Below are positions 17,515 to 26,290 of a stretch of DNA of 64,000 bases, piece by piece. Where the stretch lies: positions 124,001-188,000 of the forward strand of contig JAEEWT010000006.1 in assembly GCA_016287755.1 (NCBI GenBank). The letters are read 5' to 3'. Both the position numbers and the translations under genes were made by a program. The notes below the pieces were generated by a model, which saw nothing but the letters and a program-made list of their open reading frames with translations, had not been told where the DNA came from and made no database searches. Source of the stretch: Prevotella sp. Lineage in GTDB: Bacteria > Bacteroidota > Bacteroidia > Bacteroidales > Bacteroidaceae. The stretch's first letter is position 1; each line of letters starts with the position of its first letter.

Positions 17515-18534
17515 CAACTCTGCGAGGTACTTGATAGTACGAACCATCTGAGAAGTGTAAGAGTTCTCATTGTCGTACCAAGCAACAACCTGTACGAGAG
17601 AGTTGCCATCACCGATCTTGCTTACCATAGTCTGGTTAGCATCGAACAGTGAACCGAACTTCATACCGATGATGTCGCTAGAAACCAGCTTCTCCTCTGT
17701 GTAACCGAAGCTCTCGTTCTGAGCAGCCTTCATAGCAGCGTTGATACCCTCAACAGTAACCTCACCCTTAACAACAGCGTGCAGGATAGTGGTAGAACCT
17801 GTAGGAGTCGGAACGCGCTGAGCAGCACCGATGAGCTTACCGTTCAGCTCGGGGATAACCAGACCGATAGCCTTAGCAGCACCAGTTGAGTTAGGAACGA
17901 TGTTCTGAGCACCAGCACGAGCGCGCTGAACATCACCCTTGCGCTGAGGACCGTCGAGAATCATCTGGTCGCCAGTGTAAGCGTGTACAGTTGTCATGAT
18001 ACCGCTCTGGATGGGAGCGAAGTCGTTCAGAGCCTTTGTCATCGGAGCCAGACAGTTAGTGGTGCAAGAAGCAGCAGAGATAACAGTGTCGGCAGGAGTC
18101 AAAGTCTTGTGGTTTACATTGTAAACGATAGTAGGCAGATCGTTGCCAGCAGGAGCAGAGATAACAACCTTCTTAGCACCAGCCTTGATGTGTGCAGAAG
18201 CCTTCTCCTTAGATGTATAGAAACCTGTGCACTCCAGAACAACGTCTACGTCGAGCTCACCCCAAGGCAGCTCAGCAGCGTTAGGAACAGCATAGATTGT
18301 GATCTCCTTACCATCAACGATGATAGAGTTCTCTGTTGCCTCAACAGTGTGCTTGTTCTCGCCGAACTTGCCAGCGAAACCACCCTGTGCTGTGTCATAC
18401 TTCAGCAGGTGAGCAAGCATTTTGGGACTTGTCAAGTCGTTGATAGCGATTACTTCATAACCTTCAGCCTCGAACATCTGACGGAAAGCGAGGCGACCAA
18501 TACGGCCGAAACCGTTAATAGCTACTTTTGTCAT
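17509..18534 (-). CDS. gapA: Glyceraldehyde-3-phosphate dehydrogenase, type I
   Basis: 341 residues. NAD-binding [14 protein letters not shown] at the N-terminus, the catalytic Cys in [13 protein letters not shown], and downstream [30 protein letters not shown] and [13 protein letters not shown] are all present and canonical. It oxidises glyceraldehyde-3-phosphate to 1,3-bisphosphoglycerate in glycolysis. Single gene, with a TAACTTTG promoter element at 18667-18674 leaving a leader of about 125 nt, and its own terminator. The 3' end is unusual: the final Lys and stop codons are part of a 7-bp tandem repeat (17494-17514). Codon use is strongly biased, as expected for a highly expressed gene. 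Confidence 0.97.
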   Translation of the reverse strand: MTKVAINGFGRIGRLAFRQMFEAEGYEVIAINDLTSPKMLAHLLKYDTAQGGFAGKFGENKHTVEATENSIIVDGKEITIYAVPNAAELPWGELDVDVVLECTGFYTSKEKASAHIKAGAKKVVISAPAGNDLPTIVYNVNHKTLTPADTVISAASCTTNCLAPMTKALNDFAPIQSGIMTTVHAYTGDQMILDGPQRKGDVQRARAGAQNIVPNSTGAAKAIGLVIPELNGKLIGAAQRVPTPTGSTTILHAVVKGEVTVEGINAAMKAAQNESFGYTEEKLVSSDIIGMKFGSLFDANQTMVSKIGDGNSLVQVVAWYDNENSYTSQMVRTIKYLAELK

Positions 18535-18666
18535 TTTTTTGTTTATTATTAAAAGGGTTAAAAATTATCCTTCATTATTATCCATTTTATACACGAAAAC
18601 CGATCAAAATATGCCGAAAAGTAAGATTTTTCGTGCTTTCTTCACATTTTTTTCTTATTTCGAGCG

Positions 18667-18674
18667 CAAAGTTA
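18667..18674 (-). promoter_or_regulatory. Minus-7 element for gapA
   Basis: Minus strand TAACTTTG, divergent from the mscL element 13 bp away. Confidence 0.55.
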
Positions 18675-18686
18675 CGAATATTTTTC

Positions 18687-18694
18687 TATATTTG
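18687..18694 (+). promoter_or_regulatory. Minus-7 element for mscL
   Basis: TATATTTG, about 127 bp before the mscL ATG, giving a leader of roughly 120 nt. Confidence 0.5.
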
Positions 18695-18820
18695 CATCAG
18701 ATTTCTATCTTAAATAATATAAAAAGATTGAAGATTATGTGCGTTGGTTGAAAAAACTGACGCAGATCAAGTGGATTGCAAGATGTAGTTTACAATTTTA
18801 TACATTAAACTTTTAAGATT

Positions 18821-19201
18821 ATGGGATTTATTAAAGAATTCAAAGAGTTTGCCATGAAAGGCAACGTGATGGACATGGCAGTCGGTGTAATCATCGGCGG
18901 CGCGTTCGGAAAGATTATCAGCTCATTGGTTGATGATGTGTTAATGCCATTAATCGGTTTGTGTACAGGTGGTGTTGACTTCACTGGCCTTGTTGCTAAG
19001 TTTGGAGATGCTGAATTGAAGTATGGTGTATTCATCCAGAATGTCATCGACTTCTTGATTGTGGCTCTGTGTATCTTCTTAATGATCAAGGCTATGAACA
19101 AGCTCACCAAGAAGAAGGAAGAGGAGCCTGCTCCTGCTCCGGAGCCACCAGCAGAAGAGAAACTGCTCACTGAGATCCGCGATTTACTGAAGAATAAATA
19201 A
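18821..19201 (+). CDS. mscL: Large-conductance mechanosensitive channel
   Basis: 126 residues with the MscL plan: amphipathic N-terminal helix ([21 protein letters not shown]), first pore-lining membrane segment ([23 protein letters not shown]), periplasmic loop, second membrane segment ([19 protein letters not shown]), and a cytoplasmic tail with a Pro/Glu/Ala stretch followed by the C-terminal helical bundle ([12 protein letters not shown]). It opens under membrane tension to release solutes on osmotic downshock. It is monocistronic, with a perfect terminator directly after the stop. Confidence 0.96.
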   Translation: MGFIKEFKEFAMKGNVMDMAVGVIIGGAFGKIISSLVDDVLMPLIGLCTGGVDFTGLVAKFGDAELKYGVFIQNVIDFLIVALCIFLMIKAMNKLTKKKEEEPAPAPEPPAEEKLLTEIRDLLKNK

Positions 19202-19207
19202 TAAAAT

Positions 19208-19238
19208 AAAAAGCCGTTCTGTTTAGAACGGCTTTTTT
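19208..19238. terminator. Intrinsic terminator after mscL
   Basis: Thirteen-base perfect arms (19208-19220, 19225-19237) with a 4-base loop, A-rich before and T-rich after, so it can also end the convergent patatin transcript. Confidence 0.88.
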
Positions 19239-19243
19239 GTAAG

Positions 19244-20230
19244 CTAACGAACGATCCTTTTCTTCAGTGCTACCAGCGCTGCGCGGTGTTTCCTTCCCAC
19301 CGTCTCTCCTATCCGTATCATCTCATCGATACTCTTCTTTCCGAAGCTGGTGGCGCCATAGCCGGCGAGGTTCGGGTTGATATGCACATCCACCATCTTG
19401 ACGTTCTCGTTGTATTTCTTCCAGTCGGGCCGTGATACTGCCCAGTCGAGAATTCCCCCGATACCTGTAACCTCCTTCAGGGAGAAGTCGCGTGTCTCAT
19501 GTTTGTTCTGCGTCAAGTCGATGGCCACCACCACATCAGCCCCCATCGCCTTCACCACATCCACGGGCAGGTTGTTCAGCATACCGCCGTCAACAAGCAT
19601 CTTTCCGTCGATCTCCACAGGCTTGAAAGCACCTGGAATGGCCATGCTGGCCCGCATACATTTCGACAGATAGCCGCTGCTCAACACCACCTCCTGCTGG
19701 TTTTTCATATCCACCGCCACACAACGGAACGGAATGGGAAATGTGGAGAAGTCAACCGAGTCTTTCACCCCCGTGATACTATCGAACAGTTCCACGATAT
19801 GATCACCGCGGATTGCCCCGAAATTCGGATCCTCCTTCTTACTGTTTTTCCGGGAAACAGGGAAGCCCAACACATACACCACCCCATCTTCCTCACTGAT
19901 CACCTTCCCTTCATGGCGTTGCTCACGGTCGGCCAACAGGTTCAGCCACTCCTGCGAACGAAACATCTTTTCAAGTTCGGCTGAACGGTAGCCCAAGGCA
20001 TACAAGCCCCCAACAATAGAACCGATGCTGGTGCCTGCGATATAGTCGATGGGCAGTCCCACCTCCTCTATCACCTTCAGTACCCCTACCTCGGCAGCAC
20101 CTTTCGCGCCACCTCCGCCAAGTACCAATCCAACCTTTAGTCGTTGTGCATCTTGTGAAAAGGCACACTGAGCAATAGCAACGACAAAAAGAAGCGACAG
20201 GGTGAGTCGCTTCCATATACGCTTTTTCAT
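19244..20230 (-). CDS. Patatin-like phospholipase, secreted
   Basis: About 328 residues from MKKRIWKRLTLSLLFVVAIAQCAFSQ (signal peptide). Patatin hallmarks: oxyanion loop VLGGGGAKGAAEVGVL, nucleophile Ser in AGTSIGSIVGG, and catalytic Asp in LVDGGMLNNLPVDV. Such enzymes hydrolyse acyl ester bonds of phospholipids. Many secreted Bacteroidetes patatins are more than twice as long, with a C-terminal outer-membrane barrel; this one stops right after the catalytic domain (ends ALVALKKRIVR) with an intact stop, so it is a naturally short, probably periplasmic form. It starts 7 bp after the upstream lipoprotein gene. Confidence 0.88.
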   Translation of the reverse strand: MKKRIWKRLTLSLLFVVAIAQCAFSQDAQRLKVGLVLGGGGAKGAAEVGVLKVIEEVGLPIDYIAGTSIGSIVGGLYALGYRSAELEKMFRSQEWLNLLADREQRHEGKVISEEDGVVYVLGFPVSRKNSKKEDPNFGAIRGDHIVELFDSITGVKDSVDFSTFPIPFRCVAVDMKNQQEVVLSSGYLSKCMRASMAIPGAFKPVEIDGKMLVDGGMLNNLPVDVVKAMGADVVVAIDLTQNKHETRDFSLKEVTGIGGILDWAVSRPDWKKYNENVKMVDVHINPNLAGYGATSFGKKSIDEMIRIGETVGRKHRAALVALKKRIVR

Positions 20231-20237
20231 CGGATCA

Positions 20238-20630
20238 TCAATCATCCGTGAAATCAGTCACGGCATTCAGGATTCCCTGAAGGATACCATTCAGCTCATT
20301 ACCGAAGCCCTTCACCTTGTCAACAATGCCGTTCTTCACGCCCTTGGCCATATAGCCGGCACACTTTCCTTCGAGCACGCCGATCTTTTTCTTCTGCTCA
20401 GGGGTATAGTCAAACTCGTGCTTCTTAATATCACGGCGAATATCGAGGAATTCCTCACCTGCATCCCGCCAATCGTTCACTGTATAGTACTGACTGTTGT
20501 CGCGCAGTTCGTACGAGAATTTCTCCAAACGATTGATGGCTTGCAACTTCGTGGAACAGGAACTCAGTGTCATGACAAAGCACAAGGTCATGGCAGCTGC
20601 CGCAATCATAGTCTTTATTTTCATCATCAC
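20238..20630 (-). CDS. Small lipoprotein
   Basis: 130 residues with a lipoprotein signal (IAAAAMTLCFVMTLSSCSTK), Cys at about position 25. The mature part is short and helical, with many charged residues (EFLDIRRDIKKHEFDYTPEQKKKIGVLEGKCAGYMAKGVKNG) and an amphipathic C-terminal helix. Not recognised. Three adjacent Met codons make the exact start uncertain by two residues. Cotranscribed with the patatin, so a role in the cell envelope is reasonable. Confidence 0.78.
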   Translation of the reverse strand: MMMKIKTMIAAAAMTLCFVMTLSSCSTKLQAINRLEKFSYELRDNSQYYTVNDWRDAGEEFLDIRRDIKKHEFDYTPEQKKKIGVLEGKCAGYMAKGVKNGIVDKVKGFGNELNGILQGILNAVTDFTDD

Positions 20631-20649
20631 ATTATTGTTTTAGACGCCG

Positions 20650-20657
20650 CAAAAATA
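20650..20657 (-). promoter_or_regulatory. Minus-7 element for lipoprotein/patatin operon
   Basis: Minus strand TATTTTTG, 20 bp before the first ATG. Confidence 0.5.
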
Positions 20658-20788
20658 AACAAAAAACGCCAATCAGCCACGCAACACCGTTTTATTTATA
20701 TTTATTTAAGGTTATTGATTTAGATTAATCCTTTAGCCCTTTATCGCAAAAAGAGGGGGAGAAAACGAGGAATGTCGAAGGGAAGTAG

Positions 20789-20796
20789 TACCTTTG
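20789..20796 (+). promoter_or_regulatory. Minus-7 element for sulP
   Basis: TACCTTTG, 34 bp before the ATG at 20831. Confidence 0.65.
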
Positions 20797-20830
20797 CAGC
20801 GTTTTTAGGATATATATAGGATAACAGAAG

Positions 20831-22573
20831 ATGACAACGACAGAACGAATTGCAGGATTCGCACGTCCTGCCTTTAAGCCGAAGATGGTGTCGGCAATCA
20901 AGAATTACAACAGAAAAACATTCATGGCCGACCTCATGGCCGGTATTATCGTAGGAATTGTAGCACTTCCCTTGGCCATTGCTTTCGGCATTGCCTCTGG
21001 GGTTTCACCCGAAAAGGGCATCATCACCGCTATTGTGGCCGGACTGATGATTTCTCTCTTCGGTGGCAGTAAGGTGCAGATTGGCGGACCTACGGGCGCC
21101 TTCATCGTCATTGTATATGGCATCATCCAGCAATATGGTATGCAAGGACTCACTATTGCCACGCTCATGGCAGGTGTGTTCCTCATTCTGTTAGGTATCC
21201 TCCATTTAGGAACCATCATCAAATACATCCCCTACCCCATTGTGGTGGGCTTCACCAGCGGTATTGCCGTTACTATTTTCACCACGCAGATCAAGGATTT
21301 GTTGGGTATGCAGATGACTGAAGTACCCAGCGACTTCATCGAGAAGTGGATAGCCTACATTAGTCATATCGGTCAGATTGACCTTTGGAGCGCCTTGGTG
21401 GGTATCAGCAGCGTGGTACTCATCGGATTATGGCCCACCCTCACCCAACGCATTGATAGCTCATCACGACTTTCTGCCTTGAAGAAGATTCCTGGTTCGC
21501 TGGTAGCTATTATCTTGATTACTGTGGTTGTATTACTGCTGAAGAACTATGCTGGAGTAACCACCATCGAGACCATTGGCGACCGCTTCAGCATCCAGTC
21601 GTCTCTGCCCGAGGCCACCATGCCCGCATTGTCGTGGGAGGTGATTAAAGGACTCGCAGGACCTGCCATGACCATTGCCATCTTAGGAGCCATCGAATCA
21701 CTGCTTTCTGCCACCGTGGCCGATGGTGTTATAGGCGATCATCATGATTCCAATACCGAGCTCATCGGACAAGGTATTGCCAACATCGCATCGCCTATTC
21801 TGGGTGGTATTCCTGCTACTGGCGCCATTGCCCGTACCATGACCAATATCAACAACGGCGGCAGGACCCCTGTGGCAGGAATCATTCATGTGGCCGTACT
21901 TCTTCTCATCTTCCTTTTCCTCATGCCGTTGGCACAATATATCCCCATGGCTTGTCTGGCTGGCGTACTCGTGGTGGTGAGCTACGGCATGAGCGGCTGG
22001 CGTTCCTTCCTGGCTATGATGCGTAACCCCAAGAGCGATGTAACCGTATTGTTGCTCACCTTCTTCCTCACCATCATCTTCGACCTTACCATCGCTATTG
22101 AAGTAGGACTGATATGTGCCTGTCTGCTGTTTATGCGACGGATGGCTGAAACCACTGAGGTACGCGCCATTATCGACGAGATTGACCTGAACGAGGATGC
22201 AGATATGGAGAAGGGCAACCTGGAGCACCTCACCATTCCCGAGCATGTGGAAGTATATGAGATCAACGGACCTTATTTCTTCGGCGCAGGAAACCGTTTT
22301 GAGGACATCATGGCCCGTTATGGTCAGCGCCCCAAGGTACGAATCATCCGCATGCGTAAGGTACCATTCATCGACTCCACCGGTCTGCACAACCTGGAGA
22401 ACCTCTGTCTGATGAGTCAGAAAGAGGGCATCATCATCGTACTCTCAGGTGTGAACCCCAAGGTAGAATCCGTCTTGAAGAACAATGGCTTCAACCAGCT
22501 GTTAGGCGAGGAGAACATCTGTAATCACATCGATCTGGCGTTGGCGAGAGCGAAAATGTTAAGTGAACAGTGA
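20831..22573 (+). CDS. SulP-family anion transporter with STAS domain
   Basis: 580 residues: an N-terminal SLC26/SulP membrane domain with 12-14 hydrophobic segments (MAGIIVGIVALPLAIAFGIASGVSPEKGI near residue 38, then GGSKVQIGGPTGAFIVIVYG, the family's anion-site helices) and a cytoplasmic STAS domain (about 470-575, with FIDSTGLHNLENL around 513). Relatives import sulfate, bicarbonate or other anions; the substrate is not readable here. The last codons (Ser-Glu-Gln-stop) are formed by the first units of a 7-bp repeat tract (22562-22589), so the natural C-terminus may be several codons shorter or different in relatives. Confidence 0.93.
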   Translation: MTTTERIAGFARPAFKPKMVSAIKNYNRKTFMADLMAGIIVGIVALPLAIAFGIASGVSPEKGIITAIVAGLMISLFGGSKVQIGGPTGAFIVIVYGIIQQYGMQGLTIATLMAGVFLILLGILHLGTIIKYIPYPIVVGFTSGIAVTIFTTQIKDLLGMQMTEVPSDFIEKWIAYISHIGQIDLWSALVGISSVVLIGLWPTLTQRIDSSSRLSALKKIPGSLVAIILITVVVLLLKNYAGVTTIETIGDRFSIQSSLPEATMPALSWEVIKGLAGPAMTIAILGAIESLLSATVADGVIGDHHDSNTELIGQGIANIASPILGGIPATGAIARTMTNINNGGRTPVAGIIHVAVLLLIFLFLMPLAQYIPMACLAGVLVVVSYGMSGWRSFLAMMRNPKSDVTVLLLTFFLTIIFDLTIAIEVGLICACLLFMRRMAETTEVRAIIDEIDLNEDADMEKGNLEHLTIPEHVEVYEINGPYFFGAGNRFEDIMARYGQRPKVRIIRMRKVPFIDSTGLHNLENLCLMSQKEGIIIVLSGVNPKVESVLKNNGFNQLLGEENICNHIDLALARAKMLSEQ

Positions 22574-22589
22574 ATAGTGAATAGTGAAT
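22562..22589. repeat. 7-bp tandem tract through the sulP stop codon
   Basis: AGTGAAC followed by three perfect AGTGAAT units. The sulP TGA stop (22571-22573) lies inside the second unit. Confidence 0.88.
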
Positions 22590-22687
22590 AATTTGCTACC
22601 GCTGTGGCCATAGTTCATGTAGTTTGTTCCAAGTGGCTTTGCGCCAATCACCATTGCGGCAGCAAATTATTCACTATTCACTATTCA
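22571..22687. repeat. Foldback with inverted 7-bp repeats between sulP and yccF
   Basis: 32-base arms 22571-22602 and 22656-22687 are complementary except at one position, with a 53-base loop. Each arm is a run of GTGAATA-type heptamers plus an inner 12-base block (AATTTGCTACCGC side). It fills the gap between two convergent genes and could act as a terminator; the loop has no recognisable gene. Confidence 0.82.
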
Positions 22688-22715
22688 TTATTACCTATCT
22701 TCCCCTTGGGGAAGA

Positions 22716-23084
22716 CTAAATGATTTCCCTCCCAAACGGCGTGAGGGCAAGGTGTGCCATTTTGAAATGCTGCTTACCGAAGGGAATGCCTAAGATGGTG
22801 ATGTAAAGCAGCACCCCGAAGAAGATATGGGTGAGCCATATCCATACACCGCCCACAAAGAACCAGATCACGTTCATCACGGTGCTCAGACAGCCTGGCT
22901 GCCCTTCCTTCGCCCTCACCTTCGAGCCGAAGGGCCATAGGCAGAACACCCCTAACTTGATCGACTGCAGTCCGAACGGAATGCCAATAATGGTGATGAA
23001 CATGGCGATACTGGCCACAAAATACTCTATGGCGGTCTCTAAACCGCCAAAGAGTAACCATAAAATGTTTCCTAATATTTTCAT
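22716..23084 (-). CDS. yccF: YccF-family inner-membrane protein
   Basis: 122 residues with two copies of the YccF repeat: ITIIGIPFGLQSIKLGVFCLWPFG and YITILGIPFGKQHFKMAHLALTPFG, each preceded by a hydrophobic membrane segment. This duplicated (I/L)GIPFG-Q-K-A--LxPFG pattern is diagnostic of YccF/DUF307. The biochemical role of the family is not established. It appears monocistronic with a TAATTTTG promoter element at 23104-23111. Confidence 0.92.
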   Translation of the reverse strand: MKILGNILWLLFGGLETAIEYFVASIAMFITIIGIPFGLQSIKLGVFCLWPFGSKVRAKEGQPGCLSTVMNVIWFFVGGVWIWLTHIFFGVLLYITILGIPFGKQHFKMAHLALTPFGREII

Positions 23085-23103
23085 ACTATAAATTTGCCGT
23101 TGG

Positions 23104-23111
23104 CAAAATTA
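23104..23111 (-). promoter_or_regulatory. Minus-7 element for yccF
   Basis: Minus strand TAATTTTG, 20 bp before the ATG. Confidence 0.55.
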
Positions 23112-23116
23112 CTACT

Positions 23117-23307
23117 TTTCTTTGAAAAGGACGAAACTTCTTACCCTCTTTTTCTCTGGCGCAGAGAAAAGAGGCAAAAGAGACATCCACCTACCCCCAT
23201 CCCCTCCCTATATGGAGGGGCTCAACCGCTCCTACTCGTCGCTCATTCATTAAGGTAAGCTCGCCCCATCAAAGGGGCGGCTTGTATTTCTTTTCGGCTT
23301 ACGCCAG
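23117..23307 (-). repeat. ~190-bp dispersed intergenic element, copy A
   Basis: The reverse complement of this stretch aligns along its whole length with 33335-33525 with only scattered differences. It contains three hairpins: 23150-23170 (TTTTCTCTG, loop GCG, CAGAGAAAA), 23201-23220 (CCCCTCC, loop, GGAGGGG) and a CGCCCC/GGGGCG stem near 23264-23280. No open frame of note. The rest of the 308-bp gene-free gap up to 23392 holds a further G/C-rich stretch (CCCACCCCTCAAGGGGCGGG, about 23347-23367). Confidence 0.85.
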
Positions 23308-23392
23308 TGCCTTGGCACCAGTCATCATTACGGAAGCCGCTCGGCTCCCCACCCCTCAAGGGGCGGGTCCTGGCAAGGGGGGCGGGGTTCTA

Positions 23393-26179
23393 TCAGAATT
23401 TGATTTTCCGCCCGTTTTGTATATAGATCTGACCCTTTACGGGATGACTTACGCGCTGACCATTCAGGTTGTACAACGGCAATGACTTGTCAATTCCCAA
23501 TTCTCCATTGTCAAGGGAATTGATGTCGGTGGAGATACCACCACTACGCTGAATAATCATCGGATTGCCAATAACCATATGTTTTTGGCGATCAAACTTC
23601 CCACTGGTCATTATACAATCTTTCAGTTTGAGACTGAAGATATCATTCACACTTGGACTCGATGTGACTTTTGATGTCACTGTACAATTTGCATTGAAAA
23701 AGCCCAAATGGCAATTGTAGGTTACACCAATGTATGAGCCTTCAATACCCGTAGAGCCAGACACTATCAAATCCACATTGTCCACTATCAGGCCTGCATT
23801 ATGTCCTAATTTGATTCCAATTCTCCTCGTACTTCCAATCGTCAATTTTCCTGGGCCTTCAATCGTCACATTTGCTATGTCTGATGTAAACGCATTACCT
23901 AATTCGTTCTTCACCTTACACTCTCCATTCACTTTGATAAGCAAGTTATTAGGTGCTGTTGAGGCAATATTGATTGAAGACACATCGGCACCGATCAGTG
24001 TCAATATATTAAGATCATCATCATAATTCACTGTTTCATTGCCCAACACATCATACTTGTTGACAAATGTTACGGCCTTACCACTCACCGTGATTCCATA
24101 GCTTACCGCTGTCAGATAACCAGGTTTACCGTTCAAGCCGTCGACAATAGCGTACTCCTTGTCCAAATGGTTTTCATCATAGCGCGTTCCTGTGCCACCA
24201 ACAATGTTGGTGCAACCGTAGAACATATTATCAGATGATTCCACGTTTGTCGTGTTCCAATTTACACCCACAGTTATTGTCGTCAGATTGGTGCAATCCT
24301 CGAACATGCAATGCATTTTAGATACGTTTCGAGTGTCAAAGTTAACCAAATAAAGGTTTGTCAGGCCACTGCAGCGGTCGAACATAAGAGACATTGTCGT
24401 CACGTTTTGCGTATCAAAACCACTCACATCAAGTTCAGTCAGACTACTGCAATTATAGAACATTCCACTCATATTCTCCACCGAACTGGTATTAAGGTAT
24501 TTAATGTCAACAATCTCAGTCAAGGAAGGCTGATTATAGAACCAATCAAAAGTGGATAATGGTTGAACATTCTGGAAAGAACTGGTAAACACAACCTTCT
24601 GAATAACTTTAGGATTACTAAAATCAATCCATCCAGGAGCCGTAGCACCTTCATTCAAATAATATCCATTCTCTCCATATATGCTCTTATTAGAGTCATA
24701 GCAGAAAGTAAGGGTTTTAGCCTGTGGGTCATACACAGCATAAGCCTCTGGTGGTGCAGCTGTTAGATAACCAGGGGCAGATTCTCCGCCATCAATGTGA
24801 GCGTACTCCTTGTCCACTTTACCAGAATTATAAGTTGTTCCTGCGCCGCCAACAAGACTATTACAAGTAGAGAACATATTGAAAGATAATCTCACATTAT
24901 TTGTATTCCATCCGGTTGATACTGTTATAGTTGTAAGATTTGCACAGGAGTTGAACATGTATCTCATGTCCTGCACATTACTAGTGTTGAAGCTTCTCAA
25001 GTCAAGGCTTGTCAGAGCGGCACATCCATTAAACATCCATTGCATATCTTCAACCTTACTGGTGTTGAAAGAACTGATGTCAAGGCTCTTTAGCCTGTCG
25101 CAAAAAGCAAACATGTATTTCATATCAACCACATTACTGGTGTTGAAGCTTCTCAAGTCAAGGCTTATCAAACTACGACAATCATAGAACATATTATTCA
25201 TATTCGTCACGTCACTGGTATTCAGATTATCCAAACCCTCTAAAGAACCAAGTGACGTCAAGTTGTAAAACCACTTGCATGTTGTAGTTGGCCGTACATT
25301 TTTGAATGTCACATCAAACACTACTGTTTCAATAGTCTTCTTTTCAAGCCATCCAGGTGCATTATCACCTTCATTCAAATTGTAAGCTTTACCTCCATAC
25401 GAACTCTTGCTGGAATCATAGCGGAACGTGAGGGTTTTACCATCATCGCTTAACACGGCATAAGCCTCTGGTAGAGTAGCTGACAGATAGCCTGGATTAG
25501 ATGGTCTTCCATCAATGTGGGCATACCCCTTATCCAAATGGTTTTCATCAAATATTGTTCCTGCGCCTCCTATGATACTGGTGCAACCTGAGAACATATA
25601 ATCAGAAGAAGTCACGTGCTCAGTTGACCAGTTTTCCCCAACGATAATGGTTTCTAGCTCCAGGCACCATCCAAACATAGACTGCATATCAGTTACAGAC
25701 TTGGTGTTAAAACTGCTTAGATCCAGTGTTTTCAACGAGGAGCAAGAAAGAAACATGTTAGACATGTTCGTCACTTTACTGGTATTAAAGCCACTAAGGT
25801 TGATTTCTGACAGCTTATAACAACTTGCAAACATGAAAGTCATGTTCGTCACTTCACTGGTATTAAGATATTCAAGGCCGATAATAGAAGAAAGATTATT
25901 CATGCCCTCAAACCAAAACCATGTTGAAGTTAGCCGTGCATCTTCGAAGGATTCTTCAAACACAACTGTCTCAACGGTTCTTGAAGAAGATGTCCACGTT
26001 GGGAAACTACTGTTCACATCGTAAGTATTACTCCCATTCCTGTTCGAGTCATAACGGAAAGTGAGGGTCTTACCATCGTCGCTTAACACAGCATAAGTCT
26101 CCTTAGCCATTACTGTCGTACCCATAAACATCGCTACGAGTGCGATGAACATTGTGATAAATCGTTGTTTCGTTTCCAT
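23393..26179 (-). CDS. BspA-family repeat surface protein, three tandem modules
   Basis: 928 residues with a signal peptide (FITMFIALVAMFMGTTVMA). Three modules (about 27-237, 238-477, 478-690) each begin (T/A)YAVxxxxxKTLTF(R/C)YDSN and continue with 26-residue-type repeats of the form LNTSxVTNMxxMFxxCxxLxxLDLSxF (DUF285/BspA type), closing with a GGAGTxYDxxxxDKxYAxIDG block. Residues 690-890 form a different beta-rich domain. The tail PLYNLNGQRVSHPVKGQIYIQNGRKI resembles the C-terminal signal of secreted Prevotella proteins, possibly type IX secretion. BspA proteins mediate adhesion to host or partner bacteria. It follows the second bspA gene by 105 bp. Confidence 0.9.
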   Translation of the reverse strand: METKQRFITMFIALVAMFMGTTVMAKETYAVLSDDGKTLTFRYDSNRNGSNTYDVNSSFPTWTSSSRTVETVVFEESFEDARLTSTWFWFEGMNNLSSIIGLEYLNTSEVTNMTFMFASCYKLSEINLSGFNTSKVTNMSNMFLSCSSLKTLDLSSFNTKSVTDMQSMFGWCLELETIIVGENWSTEHVTSSDYMFSGCTSIIGGAGTIFDENHLDKGYAHIDGRPSNPGYLSATLPEAYAVLSDDGKTLTFRYDSSKSSYGGKAYNLNEGDNAPGWLEKKTIETVVFDVTFKNVRPTTTCKWFYNLTSLGSLEGLDNLNTSDVTNMNNMFYDCRSLISLDLRSFNTSNVVDMKYMFAFCDRLKSLDISSFNTSKVEDMQWMFNGCAALTSLDLRSFNTSNVQDMRYMFNSCANLTTITVSTGWNTNNVRLSFNMFSTCNSLVGGAGTTYNSGKVDKEYAHIDGGESAPGYLTAAPPEAYAVYDPQAKTLTFCYDSNKSIYGENGYYLNEGATAPGWIDFSNPKVIQKVVFTSSFQNVQPLSTFDWFYNQPSLTEIVDIKYLNTSSVENMSGMFYNCSSLTELDVSGFDTQNVTTMSLMFDRCSGLTNLYLVNFDTRNVSKMHCMFEDCTNLTTITVGVNWNTTNVESSDNMFYGCTNIVGGTGTRYDENHLDKEYAIVDGLNGKPGYLTAVSYGITVSGKAVTFVNKYDVLGNETVNYDDDLNILTLIGADVSSINIASTAPNNLLIKVNGECKVKNELGNAFTSDIANVTIEGPGKLTIGSTRRIGIKLGHNAGLIVDNVDLIVSGSTGIEGSYIGVTYNCHLGFFNANCTVTSKVTSSPSVNDIFSLKLKDCIMTSGKFDRQKHMVIGNPMIIQRSGGISTDINSLDNGELGIDKSLPLYNLNGQRVSHPVKGQIYIQNGRKIKF

Positions 26180-26210
26180 GATTTATAGTTTTTTGTTTAT
26201 TTATTCAAGA

Positions 26211-26231
26211 AGCAAGAGGCAAGAGGCAAGA
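26211..26231. repeat. 7-bp tandem tract between the two bspA genes
   Basis: AGCAAGA followed by two GGCAAGA units. A different heptamer family starts 22 bp further on. Confidence 0.75.
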
Positions 26232-26252
26232 GAAATGTACAGAGTTACAGTA

Positions 26253-26290
26253 TCTCTCATCTTTCATCTATCATCTCTTAATGTTTAATG
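26253..26290. repeat. 7-bp tandem tracts at the stop codon of the second bspA gene
   Basis: TCTCTCA, TCTTTCA, TCTATCA, TCTCTTA (26253-26280) share the pattern TCTnTCA. Overlapping it, CTTAATG and TTTAATG (26277-26290) form another 7-bp pair; on the minus strand they read CATTAAA/CATTAAG and contain the final His codon and TAA stop of the gene. Confidence 0.8.
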
